Positions 8,033 through 15,673 of a stretch of DNA of 64,000 nt are shown here, in pieces; position 1 is the stretch's first letter; every line of letters starts with the position of its first letter. Source of the stretch: Nocardioidaceae bacterium SCSIO 66511 (GTDB lineage Bacteria; Actinomycetota; Actinomycetes; Propionibacteriales; Nocardioidaceae); NCBI GenBank assembly GCA_023100825.1, contig CP095846.1:2418001-2482000 (forward strand). The letters run 5' to 3'. The notes below the pieces were generated by a model. That model was not told where the DNA came from. It ran no database searches and worked only from the letters and a program-made list of their open reading frames with translations. A program made the translations under genes and the position numbers.

Positions 8033-10471
8033 GTGGCCAACCTCAATGTCGACGAGGCTCGCGTACGCGCAGAGCTGATCACCGTCCATGCGTACGACGT
8101 AGCGCTCGATCTCGATACGGGCGCGGATTCGTTCGACTCGCGCACCACGATCCGCTTCGATGCGGCCGCGAACGCCGAGACGTTCGTAGAGCTGCGCGCA
8201 GAGCAGGTGCATGAGCTCGTTCTCGACGGCGATCCGCTCGACCCGGGCTCCTGTGTCGACGGCCGGGTCCCGCTGGCGGTGACCGCGGGATCCCATGTGC
8301 TCGAGGCACGCGCCACGATGGCGTACAGCAACGACGGCGAGGGCATGCATCGGGCAGTCGACCCGATCGACGGCGAGCCCTATCTGCACGCGATGTCGTT
8401 CCTGGACGCCGCACCCCGGATCTTCTGCTGCTTCGACCAGCCCGATCTGAAGGCTCCGTACACGATCGAGGTACGCGCACCGCGCCACTGGGTGGTGATC
8501 GGCAATGCGCGTGCCGATCGCAGCGCCGACGGTCTATGGCGTCTCGCTGAGACCAAGCCGCTGTCCACGTACTTCGTGACGCTCGTCGCCGGTCCGTACC
8601 ACGTACTCACCCGTGATCACGACGGCATCCGCCTCGGCCTGGCCGTACGCCAGTCGATCGCACCGCATCTCGACAAGGACGCCGAGGAGCTGTTCACAGT
8701 CACGGCGCAGTGCTTCGACGCGTACCACGAGATGTTCGGCATTCGGTACCCGTTCGGCGACTACTTCCAGTGCTTCGTACCCGAGTTCAATGCGGGCGCG
8801 ATGGAGAACCCCGGATGCGTCACCTTTCGCGACGATATGATCTTCCGCTCCCGGGTGACGCGCGCCGAGCGCGGCACCCGAGCGCGCGTGATCGCGCACG
8901 AGATGGCTCACCAGTGGTTCGGCGATCTGGTGACGATGCGGTGGTGGGACGACCTGTGGCTCAACGAGTCGTTCGCCGAGTACATGGGCACCCGAGTGAC
9001 CGACGACGCCACCGAGTTCACCGACAGCTGGGTCGACTTCGCCAGCGCTCGCAAGCCGTGGGGTCTACGAGCCGACCAGCGACCGTCGACGCATCCGGTC
9101 GCCGGTAACGGCGCACCCGACGGTGCCAGTGCACTCGCCGACTTCGACGGCATCTCGTATGCGAAGGGTGCATCGATCCTCAAGCAACTCGCGGCCCATC
9201 TCGGCGACGACGTCTTCCTGGAAGGCGTACGCGACCATCTCCGCCGGCACTCGTACGGCAACGCGACTCTGCATGACCTCTTCGACGCGTGGCGTCGCGC
9301 CGGCGCCACCGACCTCGATGAGTGGGCTCAGGCGTGGCTGCGTACGGCTGGCGCCGACGTCATTCGATCCGACCGGACGACGGTCGCGGTCGAGTCACCC
9401 GACGGCACCATCCGGCCGCATACCTTCAAGGTCGGCATCCTCGACGATGCCGGGATCACCACCCGTCCGATCTCTCTCGACGGCGCGCCGCAACCGATCG
9501 AGGTGCCCGAACGTGCCGCGCTGCTCCTCGATACCGCAGACGACACCTGGGCCCGCTTCCGCCACGATCCGCAGACCCTGTCGACCCTCGTCGACGCCTG
9601 GCCACGGATCACCGATCCGGTGACTCGGGCGAGCCTGTGGCTAGGCCTGCGTGACGCGGTCGACGGTGGAGACATCCACACCGACCAGGCGGTGGCTCTG
9701 TTGGAGAGCGCGGTCCCCCACGAGACGGAGGACATCACCCTCCTGATGCTCGCGTCCTGGGCCGAGCAGTCGCTGCTGAGCCGATATGTTGCAGACCCGG
9801 CGTCGGCCCGTCACCGCCTCGCGCACGCCTATGCATCGCGGCTCGCCACCGCCGCACCGGGCTCCGCGCTACAACTCGCGGCCGCACGAGGGCTCGTCAC
9901 CCTCAGCTCCGACACCGCGTTGCTCGACCGATGGATCGCCGGTGACGGGCCGGACGGCCTCGCGATCGACGATGAGCTTCGTTGGCGCATCGTCACGCGC
10001 CTCGCCCGCTGGGGCGCCATCACGGCTGACTCGATCGACCGCGAGTTCGAGCGTGACGGTTCCAGTTCCGGCCTGATCCACGCGACCCGTGCCCGCGCTG
10101 CGCTTCCCGACGCTGATGCGAAGGCGAGCGCGTGGCGGGACCTCACCACCGACACCGGTCTGTCGAACTACCTGCTCTACGCGACCGCAGAGGGATTCTG
10201 GTGGCCGGAGCAGGCGGCACTGCACGCGTCGTACGTCGAGCGGTATTTCGCGGAGATTCCGCCGACACAGGAGTTTCGTTCGGGCTGGGTCGTCGCAGAG
10301 GTGGCGGGTTCGGCCTTCCCGTTCGTCGCCATCAACGAGCGTACGCTCGCCACTGCCGAGCACACGCTCGAACGCGACGACCTCGTACCCGGCCTTCGAC
10401 GCAGCATCGCCGATGAGACGGCCGATCTGGCCGATGCGCTCGAGGTACGGCGTCGGGCTCGGGAGTCGTGA
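8033..10471 (+). CDS. pepN: Aminopeptidase N (M1 zinc metallopeptidase)
   Basis: An 812-residue cytosolic M1 aminopeptidase that removes N-terminal residues from peptides. GAMEN (255-259) is the exopeptidase signature. HEMAH (H289, E290, H293) plus E312 form the HExxH-x18-E zinc site, followed by the ERAP1-like C-terminal helical domain. Length fits the actinobacterial PepN group. I chose the GTG at 8033 (reading MANLNVDEARVRAELI) because homologs begin in this way; the longer upstream frame has no family sequence. The stop overlaps the fdhD start by one base (TGATG), implying coupled translation. Confidence 0.92.
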   Translation: MANLNVDEARVRAELITVHAYDVALDLDTGADSFDSRTTIRFDAAANAETFVELRAEQVHELVLDGDPLDPGSCVDGRVPLAVTAGSHVLEARATMAYSNDGEGMHRAVDPIDGEPYLHAMSFLDAAPRIFCCFDQPDLKAPYTIEVRAPRHWVVIGNARADRSADGLWRLAETKPLSTYFVTLVAGPYHVLTRDHDGIRLGLAVRQSIAPHLDKDAEELFTVTAQCFDAYHEMFGIRYPFGDYFQCFVPEFNAGAMENPGCVTFRDDMIFRSRVTRAERGTRARVIAHEMAHQWFGDLVTMRWWDDLWLNESFAEYMGTRVTDDATEFTDSWVDFASARKPWGLRADQRPSTHPVAGNGAPDGASALADFDGISYAKGASILKQLAAHLGDDVFLEGVRDHLRRHSYGNATLHDLFDAWRRAGATDLDEWAQAWLRTAGADVIRSDRTTVAVESPDGTIRPHTFKVGILDDAGITTRPISLDGAPQPIEVPERAALLLDTADDTWARFRHDPQTLSTLVDAWPRITDPVTRASLWLGLRDAVDGGDIHTDQAVALLESAVPHETEDITLLMLASWAEQSLLSRYVADPASARHRLAHAYASRLATAAPGSALQLAAARGLVTLSSDTALLDRWIAGDGPDGLAIDDELRWRIVTRLARWGAITADSIDREFERDGSSSGLIHATRARAALPDADAKASAWRDLTTDTGLSNYLLYATAEGFWWPEQAALHASYVERYFAEIPPTQEFRSGWVVAEVAGSAFPFVAINERTLATAEHTLERDDLVPGLRRSIADETADLADALEVRRRARES

Positions 10472-11304
10472 TGGCACGCCGGCCGGGCCCGACCCGGCGA
10501 GTCCAAGTGCTCGAGATCGACGGCTCGCGAACGCTGCGCCACGAGGACCGGCTGGCGACCGAGGAACCACTCGAGCTTCGGGTCGACGCTCCCGGGCTGC
10601 CGACCGAACGCTTCGGTGTGACGATGCGTACGCCCGGTCACGACTTCGAGCTCGCCGCCGGCCTGCTCTTCGCCGAGGGGGTGTACGAAACACGCGACGA
10701 TCTCCGCTCGATCGCCTACTGCACCGACGCAGATCTGCGGGAGGAAGAAGAGTTCAACGTCGTCACCGCACACCTGAGCACCAGTCCGGCAGCCGGTTGG
10801 CGTCCACGTGAGGTCTCGTCGGCATGTGGCGTGTGTGGCAAGGAGTCGGTATCCGACGTGGTGGCCGTCGCCGGCCCGATCCGCTCCGACCTCCGCGTCG
10901 ACGCCGACGTCCTGGCCACGCTGCCCGATCGGCTGCGCAAGGAGCAGCAGGTCTTTTCGACCACCGGCGGGCTCCACGCGGCCGGGATCTTCGACTCCGA
11001 TGGCAATGCCCTCGTCGTACGAGAGGACGTCGGCCGACACAACGCCGTCGACAAGGCGATCGGCCATTGCCTTCTCGACCAGCGGCCCCTCGACACCTCC
11101 GTGCTCTGCGTGAGCGGACGCGTTGCGTACGAGATCGTGCAGAAAGCGGCCGTCGCCGGCATCGGCCTGGTCATCGCCGTCGGTGCGCCGTCGTCGCTTG
11201 CCGTCGATGTCGCCAAACAGGTTGGTATCGCAGTGGTCGGTTTCGTACGCGACGGGCGGATGGTCGTCTACAGCCGCCACGATCGCGTAGACCTACCCGG
11301 CTGA
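10471..11304 (+). CDS. fdhD: Formate dehydrogenase accessory sulfurtransferase FdhD
   Basis: A 277-residue sulfurtransferase that carries sulfur from a cysteine desulfurase to the molybdenum/bis-MGD cofactor of formate dehydrogenase. ACGVCGKES contains the active cysteine pair C119 and C122. FSTTGGLHAAGIFD, EDVGRHNAVDKAIG and SGRVAYEIVQKA are the other conserved blocks. The ATG at 10471 overlaps the pepN stop by one base, so fdhD appears coupled to pepN instead of sitting with the formate dehydrogenase genes that begin near 61 kb. It is presumably needed for that enzyme. Confidence 0.93.
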   Translation: MARRPGPTRRVQVLEIDGSRTLRHEDRLATEEPLELRVDAPGLPTERFGVTMRTPGHDFELAAGLLFAEGVYETRDDLRSIAYCTDADLREEEEFNVVTAHLSTSPAAGWRPREVSSACGVCGKESVSDVVAVAGPIRSDLRVDADVLATLPDRLRKEQQVFSTTGGLHAAGIFDSDGNALVVREDVGRHNAVDKAIGHCLLDQRPLDTSVLCVSGRVAYEIVQKAAVAGIGLVIAVGAPSSLAVDVAKQVGIAVVGFVRDGRMVVYSRHDRVDLPG

Positions 11305-11421
11305 GTCTCCGGATCCGGGGTTGAAAGGCCCTTGCGACTTGCACATCGTGGGTGTGCAGATCGCTGAAGTTCCATGCGCCCGGGGCGTTCACCAAACGGC
11401 GACGGTCGCTCACGGGTCCTC

Positions 11422-11442
11422 TGGGTTGGTTTCACCAACCCA
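11422..11442 (+). terminator. Hairpin between fdhD and tldD
   Basis: Perfect 9-base arms TGGGTTGGT and ACCAACCCA around a 3-base loop, about 118 bases after the fdhD stop. A second hairpin with GCGGAC/GTCCGC arms follows at 11452-11470. No T-run follows, so it may be a terminator or an RNA element in the tldD leader. The 218-base gap shows nothing else clear. Confidence 0.45.
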
Positions 11443-11522
11443 AGGCCCACTGCGGACACGGATAGTCCGCTTCAGGAGGTGCAACGCAGGGTGGTGTCAT
11501 TACCCCCGATAGTGTCGCTCGC

Positions 11523-13022
11523 ATGGCTGACGTCGACCCGACCTTCACCGAGCTGCCGCTGCATCGCCTGGCCGATGCGGCGCTGCAGCGCGCACGAGAC
11601 TTCGGCGCGACGCATGCCGATTTCCGGATCGAACGTCTCCGCTCGCAGACGATCGCGATGCGCGACGGCTCCCTGGAGGGCACGCATGACGGCGAGCAGC
11701 TCGGCCTGTGCGTCCGCGTCATCGTCGACGGTACGTGGGGTTTCGCGTCGACCTTCGACCTGACGACCACCTCGGCCGTACGCACCACAGAGGAAGCCGT
11801 CCGCGTCGCCCATGTGTCGGCACCGGTCAGCCCGCAGCGCATCGAGTTGGCGCCGGAGCCCGTGCATCGCCGTGCTGTCTGGGTTTCGGCGTACGACGTC
11901 GACCCGCTCGCCGTACCCCTCGACGACAAGGTCGCCCTGCTCCGCGACTGGAGCGAGGGTCTCCGCGCGGCACCCGTCGTCGCCCACGCCATCGCGTATC
12001 TCGAGCAGTACGTCGAGAACAAGTTCTACGCAGACCTGTCCGGTACGAGCACGACCCAACAACGCGTCCGGCTGCACCCCGAGCTCGAGATCCACGGCGA
12101 GCGCGACGGCCGGATCGACTCGATGCGTACGATCGCGCCGCCGGTCGGCCGCGGGTGGGAGTACCTCACCGACGGTTCGTACGACTGGGCCGGCGAGCTG
12201 GCGGCCATGCCCGACCAACTCGCCGAGAAGCTCGCCGCACCGAGCGTCGAGCCGGGTACGTACGATCTCGTGATCGAGCCGACCAACCTCTGGCTCACCA
12301 TCCACGAGTCGATCGGCCACGCGACCGAACTCGACCGCGCGCTCGGCTACGAGGCCAACTTCGCCGGCACCTCGTTCGCGACGTACGACCAGCTCGGAAA
12401 GCTCCAATACGGCTCTCCCATCATGCACGTCACCGGCGACCGCACGGTCGAGCACGGGCTCGCGACCATCGGCTACGACGACGACGGTGTCGAGGCACAG
12501 TCGTGGGATCTCATCCGGGACGGCGTTCTCGTCGGATATCAGCTCGACCGATCCACCGCGGCGCTGAAGGGCTACGACCGCTCCAACGGCTGTGCCTTCG
12601 CCGACTCCCCCGCGCATGTTCCGCTCCAGCGGATGGCCAACGTCTCGCTGCAGCCGGCCGCCGACGGGCCCGACACCACAGATCTGATCGCGGATGTCGA
12701 ACGCGGCCTGTACGTCGTCGGTGACAAGTCCTGGTCGATAGATATGCAGCGCTACAACTTCCAGTTCACCGGTCAACGGTTCTACCGGATCGAGAATGGC
12801 GAGCTGAAGGGTCAGGTACGCGATGCGGCGTACCAAGCCACGACCACCGACTTCTGGCGCTCGATGTCCGCGGTCGGCGGTCCGCAGACCTGGCAGCTCT
12901 GTGGCGCGTTCAACTGCGGCAAGGCGCAGCCGAGCCAGGTCGCGTCAGTCAGTCACGGTGCGCCGAGTGCGCTTTTCCGCGACGTCTCAATTCTGAACAC
13001 CCAAGCCGAGTCGGGACGTTAG
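11523..13022 (+). CDS. tldD: TldD metalloprotease subunit
   Basis: A 499-residue member of the TldD/PmbA (PmbA/TldA) family. It carries the zinc motif HESIGH at 261-266 (HExxxH), followed by the typical ELDRALGYEANFAGTSFA. TldD forms a heterodimer with TldE/PmbA that degrades unfolded or leader peptides; it is best known for microcin B17 maturation and CcdA antitoxin turnover. The partner gene starts 10 bases downstream, so the pair is an operon. In actinobacteria the physiological substrate is unknown. The nearby toxin-antitoxin module makes an antitoxin substrate thinkable but unproven. Confidence 0.9.
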   Translation: MADVDPTFTELPLHRLADAALQRARDFGATHADFRIERLRSQTIAMRDGSLEGTHDGEQLGLCVRVIVDGTWGFASTFDLTTTSAVRTTEEAVRVAHVSAPVSPQRIELAPEPVHRRAVWVSAYDVDPLAVPLDDKVALLRDWSEGLRAAPVVAHAIAYLEQYVENKFYADLSGTSTTQQRVRLHPELEIHGERDGRIDSMRTIAPPVGRGWEYLTDGSYDWAGELAAMPDQLAEKLAAPSVEPGTYDLVIEPTNLWLTIHESIGHATELDRALGYEANFAGTSFATYDQLGKLQYGSPIMHVTGDRTVEHGLATIGYDDDGVEAQSWDLIRDGVLVGYQLDRSTAALKGYDRSNGCAFADSPAHVPLQRMANVSLQPAADGPDTTDLIADVERGLYVVGDKSWSIDMQRYNFQFTGQRFYRIENGELKGQVRDAAYQATTTDFWRSMSAVGGPQTWQLCGAFNCGKAQPSQVASVSHGAPSALFRDVSILNTQAESGR

Positions 13023-13032
13023 GACGCAGTCG

Positions 13033-14421
13033 ATGCAGAAGACCACACCCCAGGACCTCGTCGAACGGGGTCTCGAGCAGTCCACGGCGGACGGCTGCGT
13101 CGTCATCGTCGACCGGTCGTCGAACGCCAACCTGCGTTGGGCCAACAACACGTTGACCACGAACGGCGTCGCCCGTGGATCAACCGTCACTGTCATCTCG
13201 ACGGTCGACGGCAGTTCCGGCACGGCGGCCGCGTCATTGTCCCGGAGCGCCTCGGCTCTCGATGAGGTGGCCGCCCTCGTCGAACGCGCCGACCGGTCCG
13301 CGCGTGAGGCGTCACCCGCCGACGATGCCGCGCCGCTCATCGACGGCGAGGCCGACGACGACTGGTCGGCCGCCGCGGAGACGACCACCATCGACGTGCT
13401 CGAGCCCGTCGCCCGTCAACTCGGTAACGCGTTCGCCCGGGCACGGAGCAGCGACCGCCTGCTCTTCGGGTACGCCGAGCACGATCTGACCACCACGTAC
13501 CTCGGTTCGTCGACCGGGTTGCGCCGGCGCCACGTACAGCCCGGTGGCCATATCGGAATCACCGGCAAAGACTCGACGCTGACCCGATCCGCGTGGGTCG
13601 GGCAATCCACCCGAGATTTCGCCGACGTCGACGCACTCGCCCTCGACTCCGAGCTCGATCGCCGCCTCGGCTGGGCACAGCGCTCGGTCGACCTCGACGC
13701 AGGGCGCTACGACACCGTCCTTCCGCCAACGGCGGTCGCCGACCTGATGATCTACGCGTACTGGTCGGCAGGCGGGCGCGAGGCGTACGACGGACAGTCC
13801 GTCTTCTCCCGCCCCGGCGGGGGTACGCGGATCGGCGACCGACTGTCCGACCGCCCGGTGCAGGTCTTCTCCGATCCGGCCGCACCCGGACTCGAATGCA
13901 GTCCGTTCGCCGTCGAGCACGCCTCCGCGAGCAGTTCATCGGTGTTCGACAACGGCCTGCCGCTGCACCGTACGAACTGGGTCGCCGACGGCGAGCTCCG
14001 CGCACTTCGCCAGTCTCGGCACTCCGCCGCGCTGAGCGGTCACGATGCCACACCGGGCATCGAGAACCTCCTCGTCGAGGTCGACGACGCGACCGGCACC
14101 ACCGAGGAACTCGTTGCCGACGTCGAACGCGGCCTACTGCTGACCTGCCTGTGGTACATCCGCGAGGTCGACGCGCAGACGCTGTTGCTCACCGGCCTCA
14201 CCCGCGACGGCGTCTATCTGGTCGAGAACGGCGAGATCACCGGAGCCGTCAACAACTTCCGCTTCAACGAGAGTCCGGTCGATCTACTAGACCGCTTCTC
14301 GCATGCAGGCGCCTCCGTTCCGTCGTTCAGCCGGGAGTGGGGCGATGAGTTCCTGCGTACATCGACCCCGGCACTGCGCGTGCCCGACTTCAACATGAGC
14401 AGCGTCAGCCAGGCCCGCTAA
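13033..14421 (+). CDS. pmbA: PmbA/TldE metalloprotease partner subunit
   Basis: A 462-residue TldE/PmbA-type protein without the HExxxH zinc site, as expected for the non-catalytic subunit of the TldD-TldE heterodimer. LRRRHVQPGGHIGITGKD, GREAYDGQSVFSRPGGGTRIG and the C-terminal NFRFNESPVDLLDRF are family blocks. It lies 10 bases after tldD. Its stop codon lies inside the first copy of a 22-base direct repeat that brackets the following toxin-antitoxin genes. Confidence 0.88.
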   Translation: MQKTTPQDLVERGLEQSTADGCVVIVDRSSNANLRWANNTLTTNGVARGSTVTVISTVDGSSGTAAASLSRSASALDEVAALVERADRSAREASPADDAAPLIDGEADDDWSAAAETTTIDVLEPVARQLGNAFARARSSDRLLFGYAEHDLTTTYLGSSTGLRRRHVQPGGHIGITGKDSTLTRSAWVGQSTRDFADVDALALDSELDRRLGWAQRSVDLDAGRYDTVLPPTAVADLMIYAYWSAGGREAYDGQSVFSRPGGGTRIGDRLSDRPVQVFSDPAAPGLECSPFAVEHASASSSSVFDNGLPLHRTNWVADGELRALRQSRHSAALSGHDATPGIENLLVEVDDATGTTEELVADVERGLLLTCLWYIREVDAQTLLLTGLTRDGVYLVENGEITGAVNNFRFNESPVDLLDRFSHAGASVPSFSREWGDEFLRTSTPALRVPDFNMSSVSQAR

Positions 14422-14434
14422 AGCTCCCGGTCAC
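14413..14434. repeat. 22-bp direct repeat, copy 1 (left edge of toxin-antitoxin module)
   Basis: This 22-base stretch, which contains the last codons and TAA stop of pmbA, recurs at 15087-15108 with one mismatch (G against A at position 18). It also contains a TCA at the exact offset that serves as the reverse-strand stop of the PEBP gene in copy 2. The pair looks like a duplicated target site. Confidence 0.85.
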
Positions 14435-14444
14435 CGGCCCATAG

Positions 14445-14463
14445 TGTGTATGCTGTGTGTATG
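14445..14463 (+). promoter_or_regulatory. Direct repeat GTGTGTATG x2 overlapping the antitoxin start
   Basis: Two copies of GTGTGTATG at 14445-14453 and 14455-14463, ten bases apart (one helical turn); the second supplies the start codon region. Toxin-antitoxin pairs are usually autorepressed at such repeats, so this is a candidate antitoxin operator. There is no obvious Shine-Dalgarno, so translation may be leaderless. Confidence 0.4.
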
Positions 14464-14688
14464 GCACGAATCAACGTGTGGGTCCCGGATGATCTGGCCG
14501 CCGACGCCCGGCATGCAGGCCTGAATGTCTCGGCGCTCACCCAGGCGGCGCTCTCGGCTGAACTCGCCGGGCGCGCTACCGACGCTTGGCTCGACACGTT
14601 GCGCGAACCCCGCACCAACGGCCCGTCGAACGAGGCCGTACTCGATGCAATCGACGATGCTCGCGAAGAGTTCGGAAGCAGGCGGTGA
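14461..14688 (+). CDS. Antitoxin (ribbon-helix-helix, VapB-like)
   Basis: A 75-residue protein starting MARINVWVPDDLAADAR, the beta strand and first helix of a ribbon-helix-helix fold, followed by NVSALTQAALSAELAG as second helix. The acidic tail (VLDAIDDAREEFGSRR) should wrap the toxin. It overlaps the toxin gene by GTGA. The ATG at 14461 is chosen because it starts the ribbon; an upstream in-frame GTG adds only five residues. It would neutralise the PIN toxin and repress the pair's promoter. The module is flanked by a 22-base direct repeat. Confidence 0.82.
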   Translation: MARINVWVPDDLAADARHAGLNVSALTQAALSAELAGRATDAWLDTLREPRTNGPSNEAVLDAIDDAREEFGSRR

Positions 14689-15095
14689 GCGATCATCCCG
14701 ACCGCGAGCGGGTCGTGCTCGATGCGTCTGCCCTGGTCGATCTGCTCATCGCGGCACCGAGTGCCGGTGCGATTAGAGAACGCCTCCGTGGAACACTGCT
14801 CCACGCCCCAGCACACTTCGATGCAGAGGTTCTTTCCGCACTCGGTCGGCTGCATCGAAGTGGAGACCTATCCGTCTCCGAAGTCGATCAGGCACTCGCA
14901 CACCTTTCGGCGATGCCGGTCACCCGGCATCCCATTGCGGATCTGTTGACCGGCGCTTGGGCACGACGAGACGGACTACGGCTGGTCGACGCGCTGTACG
15001 TCGAGCTGGCGGCCCGGCTCGGAGCACGACTATTGACACTTGATCAGCGGCTCGCTCGGGCCTGCCCGATCGCCGATGCGATCACCGCCCGCTAA
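14685..15095 (+). CDS. PIN-domain toxin (VapC-like ribonuclease)
   Basis: A 136-residue PIN-domain protein. The acidic metal-binding residues appear as VLDASALVDLL (first Asp), HFDAEVLSALGRL (Glu), RLVDALYVELAARLG and LLTLDQRLARA (C-terminal Asps), the VapC pattern. It should cleave RNA, typically tRNA or rRNA, when free of antitoxin. The GTG start overlaps the antitoxin stop by four bases. Its stop codon lies in the second copy of the flanking 22-base repeat. Target RNA is unknown. Confidence 0.86.
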   Translation: MSDHPDRERVVLDASALVDLLIAAPSAGAIRERLRGTLLHAPAHFDAEVLSALGRLHRSGDLSVSEVDQALAHLSAMPVTRHPIADLLTGAWARRDGLRLVDALYVELAARLGARLLTLDQRLARACPIADAITAR

Positions 15096-15108
15096 AGCTC
15101 CCGATCAC
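15087..15108. repeat. 22-bp direct repeat, copy 2 (right edge of toxin-antitoxin module)
   Basis: Matches 14413-14434 at 21 of 22 positions. Here it supplies the stop codon of the PIN toxin (TAA) on the plus strand and the stop of the PEBP gene (TCA read on minus). In copy 1 the same bases end pmbA. Removing one copy plus the module would leave pmbA and PEBP correctly convergent. Confidence 0.85.
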
Positions 15109-15668
15109 TTCGCCGAGTAGAGCCCGACGAGCTGTCCGTGCTCGGTGGCATGCTCGGCAACCGCGTCGAGTGCGGTCTCCAGCGACGCACCCTCGTCGAG
15201 GCCGGTCGGCTCGTCCAGTGCGTACAACTTGAACCGGTAGCGATGGGTGCCGCTCGGCGGACACGGACCGCCGTACGACGCATCACCCCAAGAGTTCTCT
15301 GCCTGAACACCGCCCTTAGGCACACCGGCCTCGTGGCTCACCCGTGTGGTGCGCGGAATGTCGAGCACCACCCAATGGGTCCACGTGCCGCCCGGGGCGT
15401 CCGGGTCGTCGACGACCAGCGCAAGCGCCTCGGCCTTCTTCGGGATGTGTCGCCAATGCAGAGTGGGCGACACGTCAACGCCGTCACAGGTGAACTTCGT
15501 CGGCACTGTTTCGCCTTGATCGAACGCCTTGCTGGACACCGTGATCGGCTTGTCCGCATGCGGGTTGCGCTGTCTGTCGGCGGAGTGGCCCTGCGCACAA
15601 GTTGCGCCGACCAGGACCAGGACGGCGGTCGCAGCGCCGACAGTGGTGACTCGATTTCGTACGTGCAT
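15105..15668 (-). CDS. YbhB/YbcL-type phosphatidylethanolamine-binding-like protein, secreted
   Basis: A 187-residue protein with an N-terminal signal peptide (MHVRNRVTTVGAATAV, a hydrophobic core, then ATCAQG). The PEBP fold is marked by VSPTLHW, ALVVDDPDAPGGTWTHWVV, a NSWGDASYGGPCPPSGTHRY block and RFKLYALDEP. Bacterial members resemble Raf kinase inhibitor protein; their role is poorly known, perhaps ligand binding or protease inhibition. The ATG follows the serine hydrolase stop by five bases, so the two secreted or peripheral proteins are likely cotranscribed. The stop codon lies in the toxin-antitoxin flanking repeat. Confidence 0.87.
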   Translation of the reverse strand: MHVRNRVTTVGAATAVLVLVGATCAQGHSADRQRNPHADKPITVSSKAFDQGETVPTKFTCDGVDVSPTLHWRHIPKKAEALALVVDDPDAPGGTWTHWVVLDIPRTTRVSHEAGVPKGGVQAENSWGDASYGGPCPPSGTHRYRFKLYALDEPTGLDEGASLETALDAVAEHATEHGQLVGLYSAK

Positions 15669-15673
15669 GCGCG

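Noticed and set aside
14435-15086. Insertion sequence between the 22-bp repeats
   Set aside because: Only the antitoxin and toxin genes fit in the interval; no terminal inverted repeats and no transposase.
14413-15108. CRISPR repeat pair
   Set aside because: Only two copies 674 bases apart with genes between; no array or cas genes anywhere in the window.
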